Of a DNA stretch of 64,000 nucleotides, positions 16,311-26,662 are shown in pieces (the stretch's first letter is position 1; every line of letters begins with the position of its first letter). The position numbers and the translations under genes were made by a program. The stretch is from Streptomyces pluripotens (GTDB taxonomy: Bacteria > Actinomycetota > Actinomycetes > Streptomycetales > Streptomycetaceae): assembly GCF_000802245.2 (NCBI RefSeq), contig NZ_CP021080.1, positions 4,898,001 to 4,962,000 on the forward strand, given 5' to 3'. Below the pieces are notes generated by a model. The model was not told where the DNA came from. It did not search any database and saw only the letters and a list, made by a program, of their open reading frames with translations.

Positions 16311-19300
16311 GTGAGCTCCTCTTCCTCCACCAGGCGCCCGCCGCACGTTCAGTTGCGGCAGGGGAGCCATGGCGCTTACCGACTGGTCCGTACTCCGCCG
16401 GCCAAGGTGGATCCCCCTTCTCTGGACGCGGCACAGCGCGCCGTGGTTGATCACCGGTCCGGTCCGCTGCTCGTCCTTGCGGGCCCCGGCACCGGAAAGA
16501 CCGCCACTCTGGTCGAATCCGTGGCCGCACGGATCGCCCGGGGCGGGGACCCCGAACGAATCCTGGTGCTGACCTTCAGCCGCAAGGCAGCCGTCGACCT
16601 GCGCGACCGGATGGCACTGCGCATGGGTGCCACGCGCGTCCCCCGGGCGACCACCTTCCACTCGTACTGCTACGCCCTGGTGCGCGCCCACCAGGACAGC
16701 ACCCTGTTCGCCGAGCCGCTGCGTCTTCTCTCCGGCCCCGAGCAGGACGTCACCGTCCGTGAGCTGCTCGCCGGCCAGCCGGAGCTACAGCGGCTCGGGC
16801 TGGCCCATGTGCGCTGGCCCGACGAGTTGCGTGCCTGCCTGACCACGCGCGGCTTCGCCGACGAGGTCCGCGCGGTCCTCGCCCGCAGCCGCGAACTGGG
16901 CCTCGGTCCGGGCACCCTGGATGCCTTCGCCCGCCGCATCGGCCGCCCCGATTGGCAGGCGGCCGCAGCATTCCTCGCCGAGTACCTCGACGTGCTCGAC
17001 CTGCAGGGCGTGATCGACTACGCGGAACTCGTGCACCGCGCGGTCCTGCTCGCCCGCCGCCCCGAGGTCGCAGCACGGCTCGCCGCCCCGTACGACGCCG
17101 TGTACGTCGACGAGTACCAAGACACCGACCCCGCCCAAGTACGGCTGCTGCACGCGCTGGCCGGCGCCGGGCGCACCCTGGTCGCCTTTGGGGACCCCGA
17201 CCAGTCGATCTACACCTTCCGGGGCGCTGATGTGAACGGCATCATCGACTTCCCCGAGGCCTTCTCGCGCGTGGACGGCGGGCCGGCACCGGTCGAGGTG
17301 CTGCGCACCGCCCGACGCTCCGGCGCCACCCTGCTGGCCGCGACCAGGCTGATCACCCAGCGCATGCCCCTTTCCCGACTGCCCGCCGGCAAGGTGCGCG
17401 CCCACCGGGAGCCGACCGCCGTACGGGACGGCGGCCGCATCGAGGTCTACACGTACCCGACGGCAGGCGCGGAACTCGACAACGTCGCCGACATCCTGCG
17501 CCGTGCGCACTTGGAGGACGGCGTCCCCTGGAGCGACATGGCCGTCCTGGTACGCGCTGGAGCCCGTAGCCTCCCCGTCCTCCGCCGCGCCCTCACCGCG
17601 TCCGGCGTCCCACTCGACATCGACGGAGACGACCTGCCGCTGCGCCATGAGCCGGCGGTGGCACCGCTGCTGACAGCCCTGCGCGTGGTGGCCCGGGCGG
17701 AGGCGGGGCGCGTCGAGAAGGCGCACGCAGCGGAGGAGACGGGGCGCGAAAGCGAGCTGGAGCGCCCCGGGGAGCGGGACGCGGTCGTACCGGTGCCCGG
17801 CGGAGACGAACCTTCCGAAGCGGCGGAACCGGACACCGCCTGGCTCGACACCGAGACCGCCCTCACCCTGCTCACCTCCCCGCTCGCCGGCATGGACACC
17901 GCCGACCTGCGCCGCCTCGGACGGGCCTTGCGCGAGGAGGAACGGGCCGCGGGGAACCCCCTGCCGCCTCCGTCCGATGAACTGCTCGCGCGAGCGCTCG
18001 CCGAGCCCGAGCGCCTGGCCGTACACGATCCCGCGTACGCGCGCGGGGCCCAGCGCCTCGGCGCACTGCTCCGCAAGGCCCGTGGACGCTTGGCGGGCGG
18101 AGGCACGGCCGAGGAGGCGTTGTGGGACCTGTGGGAGGGCACGCCGTGGCCCGCCCGTCTGGAACGGGCCGCCCGGCGCGGCGGCGCAGCCGGCCGCAAC
18201 GCCGACCGGGACCTGGATGCCGTGTGCGCACTGTTCGCCACCGCCGCGCGCGCGGAGCAGCGCACCGGGGGTCGTGGCGCCCTGAACTTCCTTGCGGAGA
18301 CCGGGGCCGAGGACATCGCGGCCGACACGATCACGCGCCGTGCGGTGCGCCCCGACGCGGTCCGTCTGATGACCGCGCACCGCGCCAAAGGCCTGGAGTG
18401 GCGGCTGGTCGTCGTGGCCGGAGTCCAGGAGGGGCTGTGGCCCGACCTGCGCCGCCGCGGCTCCCTGCTGGAGGCCGACCGCATCGGACGCGACGGACTG
18501 GCCGAACCGCTCACCCCCGGCGCGCTGCTCGCCGAGGAACGCCGCCTGTTCTACGTGGCCGCCACGCGCGCGCGTGAACGCCTCGTCGTCACCGCCGTGC
18601 GGGCACCGGCCGACGACGGGGACCAGCCCTCCCGGTTCCTCAACGAGCTGGGCGTCGAACCCCGGGACATCTCCGGCCGCCCCCGCCGCCCGCTGTCCGT
18701 GGCCGCTCTCGTCGCCGAGCTGCGTGCCACCACCGTCGACCCGCGCGCGTCCGCCGTCCTGCGGGAGGCCGCCGCCCACCGTCTGGCCCGGCTCGCCGCA
18801 CTCACCGACGAGGACGGCCGCCCACTGGTGCCGTCCGCACATCCCTACCGTTGGTGGGGCATGTCCGAACCGACCGAGAGCAAGGTGCCGCTGCGCCACC
18901 GGGACCGTCCCGTGGCGCTCTCCGGCAGCGCCCTCGACCAGCTCGCCAACACGTGCGCGCTGCAGTGGTTCCTCGGGCGTGAGGTGCGCGCCGACACCCC
19001 CGCCACCACCGCTCAGGGTTTCGGCAACGTGGTGCACGTCCTCGCCGACGAGGTCGCCTCCGGCCACACCCCGGCCGACCTCGATGTCCTCATGGAACGC
19101 CTGGACTCGGTGTGGAACGCGCTCGCCTTCGACGCGCCCTGGAAGTCGCAGCAGGAGAAGGACAACGCGCGCGCGGCGCTCGAACGCTTCCTCAACTGGC
19201 ATGTACTGGACCGCGCCGGCCGTGCCCCCGTCGCCAGCGAGCAGGACTTCGACGTCACCCTCGACGCGGGCGACTACCAGGTCCGCATCCGTGGCCAGGT

Positions 19301-19712
19301 GGACCGGGTGGAGACGGACGCGGACGGGCGGGCCTACGTGGTCGATTTCAAGACCGGCAAACAGGTGCCCAGCGCTGCCGAGGTGGCCCACTACCCGCAG
19401 CTCGCCGTCTACCAGCTGGCCGTCCGGGAAGGCGCCGTCGACCCGGCCTTCGACGGCGTGCGCCCCGAACCGGGCGGCGCCGAACTGGTGCACCTCAGGC
19501 AGGGGGCCGCCAAACGCGACGGTGGCGACAGTCTGCCCAAGGTGCAGAGCCAGCAGCCGCTGACCGGGGAGTGGGCCGGTGAGCTGCTGGCCAACGCCGC
19601 CGGAAGGGTCCTCGACGAGCGGTTCACACCGAGCACCGGCCAGCACTGCACGCACTGCGCATTCCGCGCCTCGTGCAGCGCCCGTCCCGAGGGACGCCAC
19701 GTGGTCGAGTGA
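16311..19712 (+). CDS. adnA: AdnA-type UvrD-family helicase-nuclease subunit
   Basis: 1133 aa from GTG 16311. The superfamily 1A helicase part has Walker A GPGTGKTATL (about residue 57), Walker B YVDEYQDTDPAQ (about 263) and motif VI-like FYVAATRARERL (about 745). The C-terminus is a PD-(D/E)XK nuclease (AYVVDFKTGK, about 1010). Four cysteines, in NTCALQWFLG and in HCTHCAFRASC, fit an AddB-like 4Fe-4S staple around the nuclease. AdnA pairs with AdnB to resect double-strand breaks in actinobacteria lacking RecBCD; the locus is reported as essential in Streptomyces. adnB follows after 108 bases. Confidence 0.9.
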   Translation: MSSSSSTRRPPHVQLRQGSHGAYRLVRTPPAKVDPPSLDAAQRAVVDHRSGPLLVLAGPGTGKTATLVESVAARIARGGDPERILVLTFSRKAAVDLRDRMALRMGATRVPRATTFHSYCYALVRAHQDSTLFAEPLRLLSGPEQDVTVRELLAGQPELQRLGLAHVRWPDELRACLTTRGFADEVRAVLARSRELGLGPGTLDAFARRIGRPDWQAAAAFLAEYLDVLDLQGVIDYAELVHRAVLLARRPEVAARLAAPYDAVYVDEYQDTDPAQVRLLHALAGAGRTLVAFGDPDQSIYTFRGADVNGIIDFPEAFSRVDGGPAPVEVLRTARRSGATLLAATRLITQRMPLSRLPAGKVRAHREPTAVRDGGRIEVYTYPTAGAELDNVADILRRAHLEDGVPWSDMAVLVRAGARSLPVLRRALTASGVPLDIDGDDLPLRHEPAVAPLLTALRVVARAEAGRVEKAHAAEETGRESELERPGERDAVVPVPGGDEPSEAAEPDTAWLDTETALTLLTSPLAGMDTADLRRLGRALREEERAAGNPLPPPSDELLARALAEPERLAVHDPAYARGAQRLGALLRKARGRLAGGGTAEEALWDLWEGTPWPARLERAARRGGAAGRNADRDLDAVCALFATAARAEQRTGGRGALNFLAETGAEDIAADTITRRAVRPDAVRLMTAHRAKGLEWRLVVVAGVQEGLWPDLRRRGSLLEADRIGRDGLAEPLTPGALLAEERRLFYVAATRARERLVVTAVRAPADDGDQPSRFLNELGVEPRDISGRPRRPLSVAALVAELRATTVDPRASAVLREAAAHRLARLAALTDEDGRPLVPSAHPYRWWGMSEPTESKVPLRHRDRPVALSGSALDQLANTCALQWFLGREVRADTPATTAQGFGNVVHVLADEVASGHTPADLDVLMERLDSVWNALAFDAPWKSQQEKDNARAALERFLNWHVLDRAGRAPVASEQDFDVTLDAGDYQVRIRGQVDRVETDADGRAYVVDFKTGKQVPSAAEVAHYPQLAVYQLAVREGAVDPAFDGVRPEPGGAELVHLRQGAAKRDGGDSLPKVQSQQPLTGEWAGELLANAAGRVLDERFTPSTGQHCTHCAFRASCSARPEGRHVVE

Positions 19713-19820
19713 TGCACGGCCCACGTGACGTACGGCACCATAGTCGCTGACCTGGCCTTTTCCTTCCCCGGCAGCAGATTCGAGCTCGGCTGTCAGTACG
19801 CGCCGCTAGCCTCTTGCGAC

Positions 19821-22800
19821 ATGCCTGCCCGAATCACCGACGCCGAGCAGCTCAAGGAGCTCCTCGGTATCCCCTTCACCGCGGAGCAGACGGCCTGCAT
19901 CACCGCGCCCCCGGCCCCCCAGGTGATCGTGGCCGGAGCGGGGTCGGGCAAGACCACCGTCATGGCGGCCCGTGTGGTCTGGCTGGTCGGCACCGGGCAG
20001 GTCGCTCCCGAACAGGTCCTCGGTCTGACCTTCACCAACAAGGCCGCCGGTGAACTGGCCGAACGCGTCCGAAAGGCACTGGTCAAGGCCGGTGTCAGCG
20101 CCCCGGGCCCCCTCCCGTCACCCGGCCGGCCCCCCTCGACGACAGCATGTGGTGCCGACACCCTCTGGCCGGACCCGGACGACCTGCCGGGTGAGCCGGT
20201 CATCTCGACGTACCACGCCTTCGCCGGCCGGCTGCTGACCGACCACGGCCTGCGCATCGGCCTGGAACCCACCTCCCGGCTGCTGGCCGATGCCACCCGC
20301 TACCAGCTCGCAGCACGTGTACTGCGCGAGGCCCCCGGACCCTACCCGGCACTGACCCGCTCCTTCGCCGACCTCGTCGGCGACCTGCTCAACCTCGACT
20401 CCGAACTCGCCGAACACCTCGTCGACCCGGAGGAACTGCGCGCCTGGGACGCCGACCTGCTGCACACCCTCCAGAGCGCCAGGCTCACCAACGCCGACCT
20501 GCGCAAGGTCCCCGAGACGGCCGCGGCCCGCCGGGAGCTCGCCGACCTCGTGCAGCGCTACCGGGCCGCCAAGCGCGAACGGGACCTGCTCGACTTCGGC
20601 GACCAGATCGCCCTGTCCGCCCGGCTCGCCCGCATCCCCGAAGTGGGCCGCATGCTGCGCGAGGAGTTCCGCGTGGTGCTCCTGGACGAGTACCAGGACA
20701 CCTCCGTGGCCCAGCGCGTCCTGCTGGCCGGGCTGTTCGGCGCGGGCACCGGTCACCCCGTGACCGCCGTCGGCGATCCCTGCCAGGCCATCTACGGCTG
20801 GCGCGGCGCATCCGTCGCCAACCTGGACGACTTCCCCACGCACTTCCCCCAGGCCGACGGACGCCCCGCCCCCCGGCAGGCGCTCAGTGAGAACCGCCGC
20901 AGCGGTGGCCGGCTCCTCGACCTGGCCAACGGCCTCGCCGAGCCCCTGCGCGCCCTGCACGCGGGCGTGGAGGCCCTCCGCCCGGCCCCTGGTGCCGAAC
21001 GTGACGGCACGGTCCGTTGCGCCCTGCTGAGCACGCACACCGAGGAGATCGACTGGCTCGCCGACTCCCTCGCTCACTTGGTGCGCACCGGAACGGCCCC
21101 CGGTGAGGTCGCGGTTCTGTGCCGCACGGCGACCGACTTCGCCGAGATCCAGGGTGCCCTCGTCGCCCGTGACATCCCCGTCGAGGTGGTGGGCCTCTCA
21201 GGACTGCTGCACCTGCCCGAGGTCGCCGACCTGGTCGCCGTCTGCGAAGTCCTCCAGGATCCCGGCGCCAACGCCGCCCTGGTGCGCCTGCTCACCGGCC
21301 CGCGCTGGCGCATCGGCCCCCGCGACCTCGCCCTGTTGGGCCGCCGTGCCCGCATGCTCGTCGCCCACGCGGTCGCGGCCGACACCGACGACCCGGACCG
21401 CCGGCTCGCCGCCGCCGTCGAGGGCGTCGACCCGTCCGAGGTGATATCGCTCGCGGACGCCCTCGACACCTTCCTTGAGACACCGATGGAGGGCGTCTTC
21501 GAGCAGTGGGGCGACGACGGCCTGCCGTTCTCCCCGGAGGCGCGCGTGCGCTTCGCCCGGCTGGCCGCCGAACTTCGTGAACTGCGTCGTTCCCTGTCCG
21601 ATCCGCTGATGGACGTGCTGCACCGCGTGCTCGCCGTCACCGGTCTGGAGGTGGAGCTGTCCGCCTCCCCGCAGGCCCTGGCCGCGCGCCGCCGCGAAAC
21701 CCTGTCGAACTTCCTGGACGTCGCCGCCTCCTTCGCGGCGAGCGACGGTGAGGCCACCCTGCTCGCCTTCCTCGGCTTCCTGCGCACAGCCGCCCAGTAC
21801 GAGAAGGGCCTCGACAACGCTCTGCCTGGCGGCGAGAACACCGTCAAGGTGCTCACCGCGCACAAGGCCAAGGGCCTGGAGTGGGACGTCGTGGCCGTCC
21901 CTGGACTGGTGAACGGTACCTTTCCCAGCGCCCAGGGCCGCGAGAAGTGGACCGCACAGGCCAAGGTGATCCCCCACGCCCTGCGCGGTGACGCCGACAC
22001 CCTGCCCGACGTCGAGACCTGGGACTCGCGCGGTATGAAAGCCTTCCACGAGGCCATGAAGGACCACCAGCACACCGAGGAGCTCCGCCTCGGTTACGTC
22101 ACCTTCACCCGGCCCCGATCCCTGTTGCTCGGCTCCGGCCACTGGTGGGGACCCAGTCAGAAGAAGCCCCGAGGCCCGTCCGACTTCCTCCAGGCCCTGC
22201 ACGACCACTGCGCCGCCGGGTACGGCGAGACCGAGGTCTGGGCGGAGGAACCCGCCGAGGGTGAGGAGAACCCGGCCGTGCGCGGTTCCGCTGCCGACCA
22301 CGTGTGGCCGCTCCCGCTGGACGCCGACGCCCTGGCCCGCCGCCGGAAGGCGGCCGGGACCGTGCTCGCCCACCTGACGGCGATCACCGCGCAGGACGCC
22401 GGCCCACCGCCGGCCGGCGACGAGACCGTCGCCGAAGACCCGGATTGGCCCCCGCCGCCGGACGACGATGTCCAGGGCGAAGCAGAGCCCCACGGCGAAG
22501 CGGAGTCGCGCGACCAAGTCACTGCCGGGGCTTCTGCGCCGGTACCGGACGGCGGTCTGGGCGACCGGGGCGCCCAGGGCACCGGCCGGCCGAGATTTCC
22601 CCACCAGGCGACCGCCCCGCAGGACCGCCCCCTCCCCGAGGGGCCGCAGCAGCCCACCGCCCTCAGTCCGGAGGAGGCCCGTACCGTCGCCTCCTGGGAC
22701 CGGGACCTGGACGCGCTCACCGGAGAGCTGCTGCGCACCCGGCGGACCGTCACGGACGTCCCGCTGCCCGTCACGCTGACCGCTTCCCAGCTGTTGCTGC

Positions 22801-23372
22801 TGGCCGAGGACCCGGACCGGCTTGCACAGGAACTCGCGCGCCCTATGCCACGCCCTCCGCAACCGGCCGCGCGCCGGGGCACCCGATTTCATGCCTGGGT
22901 CGAAGCGCGCTTCGAGGAGCTGACGCTGCCCCTGCTCGAACCGGACGAGTTGCCCGGCGCCGATGCCGAGATCGCCGACGAACGCGACCTGGAGCTCTTG
23001 AAGGACGCGTTCGAACGCACCGAGTACGCCCGGCGAACTCCGTACCGGGTCGAGACTCCCTTCCAGCTCAGCCTTGCCGGCCGCGTCGTACGGGGCCGCA
23101 TCGACGCCGTCTACAAGAACGGTGATGGGGCCGATGCGACCTACGAGATCGTGGACTGGAAGACCAACCGCACCCGCACCGCCGACCCGCTCCAGCTCGC
23201 CGTGTACCGGCTGGCCTGGGCCGAACAACAACGCGTACCGCCCGAGTCCGTCACAGCCGCCTTCCTGTACGTACGCAGCGGTGAGGTCGTGCGCCCGCCG
23301 GACCTGCCCGACCGGGCGGCGCTGGAGCGGCTGCTCACGGACGGGACGCAATCAGTGACGGAGACGTCCTGA
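19821..23372 (+). CDS. adnB: AdnB-type UvrD-family helicase-nuclease subunit
   Basis: 1183 aa from ATG 19821. No ribosome site precedes it, and TAGCCT lies 9 bases upstream, so a leaderless transcript is likely. Helicase motifs: VAGAGSGKTTVMAARV (about 39), LLDEYQDTSVAQ (about 291), TAHKAKGLEWDVVAVPG (about 680) and GYVTFTRPRSLL (about 760). A Pro/Asp/Glu-rich linker spans about 860-950. The C-terminal PD-(D/E)XK nuclease is in YEIVDWKTNRTRT (about 1110), followed by QLAVYRLAW. It is the motor partner of AdnA; the pair processes DNA ends for recombination. No Fe-S Cys set is seen in this subunit, unlike AdnA. Confidence 0.9.
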   Translation: MPARITDAEQLKELLGIPFTAEQTACITAPPAPQVIVAGAGSGKTTVMAARVVWLVGTGQVAPEQVLGLTFTNKAAGELAERVRKALVKAGVSAPGPLPSPGRPPSTTACGADTLWPDPDDLPGEPVISTYHAFAGRLLTDHGLRIGLEPTSRLLADATRYQLAARVLREAPGPYPALTRSFADLVGDLLNLDSELAEHLVDPEELRAWDADLLHTLQSARLTNADLRKVPETAAARRELADLVQRYRAAKRERDLLDFGDQIALSARLARIPEVGRMLREEFRVVLLDEYQDTSVAQRVLLAGLFGAGTGHPVTAVGDPCQAIYGWRGASVANLDDFPTHFPQADGRPAPRQALSENRRSGGRLLDLANGLAEPLRALHAGVEALRPAPGAERDGTVRCALLSTHTEEIDWLADSLAHLVRTGTAPGEVAVLCRTATDFAEIQGALVARDIPVEVVGLSGLLHLPEVADLVAVCEVLQDPGANAALVRLLTGPRWRIGPRDLALLGRRARMLVAHAVAADTDDPDRRLAAAVEGVDPSEVISLADALDTFLETPMEGVFEQWGDDGLPFSPEARVRFARLAAELRELRRSLSDPLMDVLHRVLAVTGLEVELSASPQALAARRRETLSNFLDVAASFAASDGEATLLAFLGFLRTAAQYEKGLDNALPGGENTVKVLTAHKAKGLEWDVVAVPGLVNGTFPSAQGREKWTAQAKVIPHALRGDADTLPDVETWDSRGMKAFHEAMKDHQHTEELRLGYVTFTRPRSLLLGSGHWWGPSQKKPRGPSDFLQALHDHCAAGYGETEVWAEEPAEGEENPAVRGSAADHVWPLPLDADALARRRKAAGTVLAHLTAITAQDAGPPPAGDETVAEDPDWPPPPDDDVQGEAEPHGEAESRDQVTAGASAPVPDGGLGDRGAQGTGRPRFPHQATAPQDRPLPEGPQQPTALSPEEARTVASWDRDLDALTGELLRTRRTVTDVPLPVTLTASQLLLLAEDPDRLAQELARPMPRPPQPAARRGTRFHAWVEARFEELTLPLLEPDELPGADAEIADERDLELLKDAFERTEYARRTPYRVETPFQLSLAGRVVRGRIDAVYKNGDGADATYEIVDWKTNRTRTADPLQLAVYRLAWAEQQRVPPESVTAAFLYVRSGEVVRPPDLPDRAALERLLTDGTQSVTETS

Positions 23373-23424
23373 GTGTGACGAACCCCCGTCTACGGTGGCG
23401 GTGCGGGCCGATAGGCTCGTGAGC

Positions 23425-24828
23425 ATGAGCCAGACCCCGGACAGCGCCGTCCACACGTACATCGGGCAGCACTGCGCCGCCTTCCTCGACGACCTCACGG
23501 CGTGGCTGCGCATCCCGTCGGTGTCGGCCCAGCCCGACCATGCGCCCGACGTACGCCGCAGCGCCGAGTGGCTCACCGCCAAGCTGAAGGAAACCGGCTT
23601 CCCGACCGCCGAGATCTGGGAAACTCCGGGCGCCCCGGCCGTTTTCGCCGAGTGGCCCTCGGGCGACCCCGGGGCCCCCACCGTCCTCGTCTACGGTCAC
23701 CACGACGTCCAGCCCGCCGCCCGTGAGGACGGCTGGGACAGTGACCCCTTCGAGCCCGTCGTCCGCGGGAACCGTCTCTACGCGCGAGGGGCAGCCGACG
23801 ACAAGGGCCAGGTCTTCTTCCACACACTCGGTGTCCGCGCCCACCTGGCCGCCACCGGCCGCACCGCCCCGGCGGTCCACCTGAAACTGCTGATCGAAGG
23901 TGAGGAGGAGTCCGGCTCCCCGCACTTCCGTGGCCTCGTGGAAGAGCACGCCAGGCGGCTCACTGCCGACGCCGTGATCGTCTCTGACACCGGGATGTGG
24001 TCCGAAGACACCCCGACCGTGTGCACGGGTATGCGGGGCCTGGCCGAGTGCGAGATCCGACTGTACGGCCCCGACCAAGACATCCACTCGGGGTCCTTCG
24101 GCGGTGCCGTACCCAATCCGGCCAGCGTCGCCGCCCGCCTGGTCACGGCCCTGCACGATGAGCGCGCCCGGGTGGCAGTCCCCGGGTTCTACGACGGCAT
24201 CGTCGAGCTGACCGACCGCGAGCGCGAGCTCTTCGCCGAACTGCCCTTCGACGAAGAGCGCTGGCTGCGCACCGCGAAGTCGCACGCTGTCCATGGCGAG
24301 GCCGGGCACACCACCCTGGAGCGCATCTGGGCCCGTCCGACCGCCGAGGTCAACGGAATCGGCGGTGGCTACCAGGGCCCCGGCAGCAAGACGATCATCC
24401 CGTCCTCGGCGACGGTGAAGCTGTCCTTCCGGCTGGTCGCCGGCCAGGAACCCGACCACATCGAGAAGATCGTCCGCGCCTGGACCACCCGGCAGGTGCC
24501 CGCGGGCATCCGCTGCGAGATCGACTTCGGCTCAGCCACCCGACCGTGCCTGACGCCGCTCGATCACCCCGCACTGCAGTCCGTGGTCCGGGCCATGGGC
24601 CGCGCCTTCCAGGGCCCGGTCCGCTTCACCCGCGAGGGCGGGTCCGGACCTGCCGCCGACCTCCAGGAGGTCCTCGAAGCCCCCGTGCTCTTCCTGGGCG
24701 TCTCCGTCCCTTCCGACGGCTGGCACGCCCCCAACGAGAAGGTCGAACTCGACCTCCTCCTCAAGGGCGTCGAGACCAGCGCCTACCTGTGGGGTGACCT
24801 GGCCGACCACTGGCGTCCCGCGCCCTGA
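23425..24828 (+). CDS. M20 family dipeptidase
   Basis: 467 aa. ATG 23425 is chosen; TAGGCT 8 bases upstream and no ribosome site suggest a leaderless mRNA, and GTG 23419 is an alternative. Metal-binding blocks of M20 enzymes are present: VYGHHDVQP (about residue 95), ARGAADDKGQ (about 125) and IEGEEESGSPHF (about 155). The dimerisation or lid insert lies in the middle and the last metal His region is near the C-terminus (DGWHAPNEKV). Such cytosolic zinc dipeptidases or carboxypeptidases hydrolyse dipeptides or N-acyl amino acids. Specificity cannot be read. Confidence 0.88.
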   Translation: MSQTPDSAVHTYIGQHCAAFLDDLTAWLRIPSVSAQPDHAPDVRRSAEWLTAKLKETGFPTAEIWETPGAPAVFAEWPSGDPGAPTVLVYGHHDVQPAAREDGWDSDPFEPVVRGNRLYARGAADDKGQVFFHTLGVRAHLAATGRTAPAVHLKLLIEGEEESGSPHFRGLVEEHARRLTADAVIVSDTGMWSEDTPTVCTGMRGLAECEIRLYGPDQDIHSGSFGGAVPNPASVAARLVTALHDERARVAVPGFYDGIVELTDRERELFAELPFDEERWLRTAKSHAVHGEAGHTTLERIWARPTAEVNGIGGGYQGPGSKTIIPSSATVKLSFRLVAGQEPDHIEKIVRAWTTRQVPAGIRCEIDFGSATRPCLTPLDHPALQSVVRAMGRAFQGPVRFTREGGSGPAADLQEVLEAPVLFLGVSVPSDGWHAPNEKVELDLLLKGVETSAYLWGDLADHWRPAP

Positions 24829-24978
24829 CGGGCCGCGCTGGGCGGACGGGCAGCGGATGCGGGGCACGCTGACAGCACCGCCCGCATGTACCGCCCCCGC
24901 CCGGTCCCCTCCCGCTCTACGTCCCGCCGAACCGTCCCGCCGATACGAACCGCTGCACTGGGGGAGTTGGAAGCACCC

Positions 24979-25923
24979 GTGACCACCTGGACCGACCACA
25001 CAGCCGACCGTCCCATCTCGCTGACCGCCGCGAGCGGTATCGACCGCGCCGCCCACCACCGGCTGGACGAGGCCTGGCTCGCGGCGGCGTGGAGTCACCC
25101 CACCACCCGCTGCTTCGTGGTCTCTGGCGGCCAGGTACTCATCGACGAGACCCCGGACGGCCGGACCGAACTCGTCATGATCCCCTCGTTCGAAGCCCCG
25201 CTCACCGAGGCGCACCGCTACTTCCTCGGTATCGACGAGGACAGCGTCAGCTACTTCGCGTTGCAGAAGGACTCGCTGCCCGGCCGTATCGACCAGTCGG
25301 CCCGACCCGCGGGCCTGCGCGAGGCGGGCCTGCTGCTGTCCCCGCGCGATGCCGGACTCATGGTGCACGCGGTTGGCCTGGAGAACTGGCAGCGCACCCA
25401 CCGGTTCTGCTCGCGCTGCGGCGAGCGCACGGTCATCGCCGCCGCTGGCCACATCCGCCGCTGCCCGGCCTGCGGTGCCGAGCACTACCCGCGCACTGAC
25501 CCGGCAGTGATCATGGCTGTGACCGATGCCGACGACCGCATCCTGCTGGGCCGCCAGGTCCACTGGCCCGAAGGCCGCTTCTCCACCCTCGCCGGCTTCG
25601 TCGAGCCCGGGGAGTCGATCGAGCAGGCCGTGCGCCGCGAGGTCTACGAAGAGGCGGGCGTCTCCGTCGGCCCGGTCGAGTACGTCGCCAGCCAGCCCTG
25701 GCCCTTCCCGTCCAGCCTGATGCTCGGCTTCATGGCCCGCGCCACCTCGACCGAGATCAACGTCGACGGTGACGAGATCCACGAGGCCCGTTGGTTCTCC
25801 CGTGAGGAGCTCCATGAGGCCTTCGAGTCCGGTGAGGTGCTGCCGCCGTACGGGATCTCCATCGCGGCCCGCCTCATCGAGATGTGGTACGGCAAGCCGC
25901 TGCCGACGCGCAGTCCAGTCTGA
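24979..25923 (+). CDS. nudC: NAD(+)/NADH pyrophosphatase NudC
   Basis: 314 aa from GTG 24979 (GGAG/GGAAG upstream). A zinc ribbon is formed by CSRC and CPAC (about residues 140-165). The NUDIX box GFVEPGESIEQAVRREVYEEAGV is present (about 210, shown in part: GESIEQAVRREVYEEAG). The downstream SQPWPFPSS motif is specific to NADH pyrophosphatases. The enzyme cleaves NADH to NMNH and AMP, and in other bacteria also removes NAD caps from RNA. Followed after 7 bases by a methyltransferase gene. Confidence 0.93.
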   Translation: MTTWTDHTADRPISLTAASGIDRAAHHRLDEAWLAAAWSHPTTRCFVVSGGQVLIDETPDGRTELVMIPSFEAPLTEAHRYFLGIDEDSVSYFALQKDSLPGRIDQSARPAGLREAGLLLSPRDAGLMVHAVGLENWQRTHRFCSRCGERTVIAAAGHIRRCPACGAEHYPRTDPAVIMAVTDADDRILLGRQVHWPEGRFSTLAGFVEPGESIEQAVRREVYEEAGVSVGPVEYVASQPWPFPSSLMLGFMARATSTEINVDGDEIHEARWFSREELHEAFESGEVLPPYGISIAARLIEMWYGKPLPTRSPV

Positions 25924-25930
25924 TCAACCG

Positions 25931-26560
25931 GTGACCGGAGCCCCCTACTGGAACCACAACGTCCACTACCACCGGACCGTGCTGGCTGCCGTGCCCAGCG
26001 GCTGCCGCACGGCTCTGGACGTCGGCTGCGGTGACGGCCTCCTCGCCGGACGGCTCGCGGCCCGTGCGCAGCGGGTGACGGGCGTGGACCGCTCACCGGA
26101 AATGATCCGGCAGGCCCGCGCGCGGCAGGCTGGGAACGGCCAGCCGCGGAATGTCACCTACGTCGAGGCCGACTACCTCGACGGCGCCTCGCTCCCGGCC
26201 TGCGCCTACGACTTCGTCAGCGCGGTCGCCGTCGTGCACCATGCCCGCTTCGGTGACGCGATCAACGCGCTGACCCGGCTCGTCGCACCCGGGGGCCGAC
26301 TGATCGCCGTCGGGCTGGCGTACAACCACACGCCGCTGGACCGGGTGATCAGCGGCTGCGGGCTACCCGCGAGCCTGCTGTGCGCGCGCCTGCGCGGCGG
26401 CAAGCACGATCCGGTCGGCATGCCCGTGGAAGATCCGCCCATGCACTGGAGCGAGGTCCGCGGGGCAGTCCGGCTGCTGCTGCCCGGTTGCCGCTTCCGG
26501 CGGCGACTGCTCTGGCGCTACACCGTCGTGTGGGACAAGACACAGAACGGCGGCTCCTGA
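25931..26560 (+). CDS. class I SAM-dependent methyltransferase
   Basis: 209 aa from GTG 25931, 7 bases after nudC, so probably co-transcribed. Motif I is ALDVGCGDGLLAGRLA (about residue 28); the acidic end of beta-2 is TGVDRSPEMI; motif III/post-III is in YDFVSAVAVVHH and LVAPGGRLIAVG. It is a UbiE/Methyltransf_11-type small-molecule enzyme. The substrate is unknown and the neighbours do not identify one. Confidence 0.85.
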   Translation: MTGAPYWNHNVHYHRTVLAAVPSGCRTALDVGCGDGLLAGRLAARAQRVTGVDRSPEMIRQARARQAGNGQPRNVTYVEADYLDGASLPACAYDFVSAVAVVHHARFGDAINALTRLVAPGGRLIAVGLAYNHTPLDRVISGCGLPASLLCARLRGGKHDPVGMPVEDPPMHWSEVRGAVRLLLPGCRFRRRLLWRYTVVWDKTQNGGS

Positions 26561-26646
26561 ACCCCCAACCGGCTCCGGGAGCCGCCCTCCGGCCGTGCGT
26601 ACCGTTCCTACAGAGCGGCCCCCTACTGACCTCGGTCAGAGGGGGC
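26549..26646. terminator. two hairpins between convergent methyltransferase and mrx genes
   Basis: The first hairpin (26549-26557 with 26578-26586, 9-bp perfect stem) overlaps the methyltransferase stop codon. The second (26618-26624 with 26640-26646, plus inner 26626-26631 with 26634-26639, one bulged A) lies 17 bases beyond the mrx stop on the minus strand. Together they can terminate both convergent transcripts. Confidence 0.65.
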
Positions 26647-26662
26647 GCAGTGCCGGAAAGCG

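Noticed and set aside
16785..19724. 979-codon minus-strand frame
   Set aside because: Exact antisense of adnA, whose helicase and nuclease motifs are unmistakable.
21198..23351. 717-codon minus-strand frame
   Set aside because: Antisense of adnB; it arises from high third-position GC.
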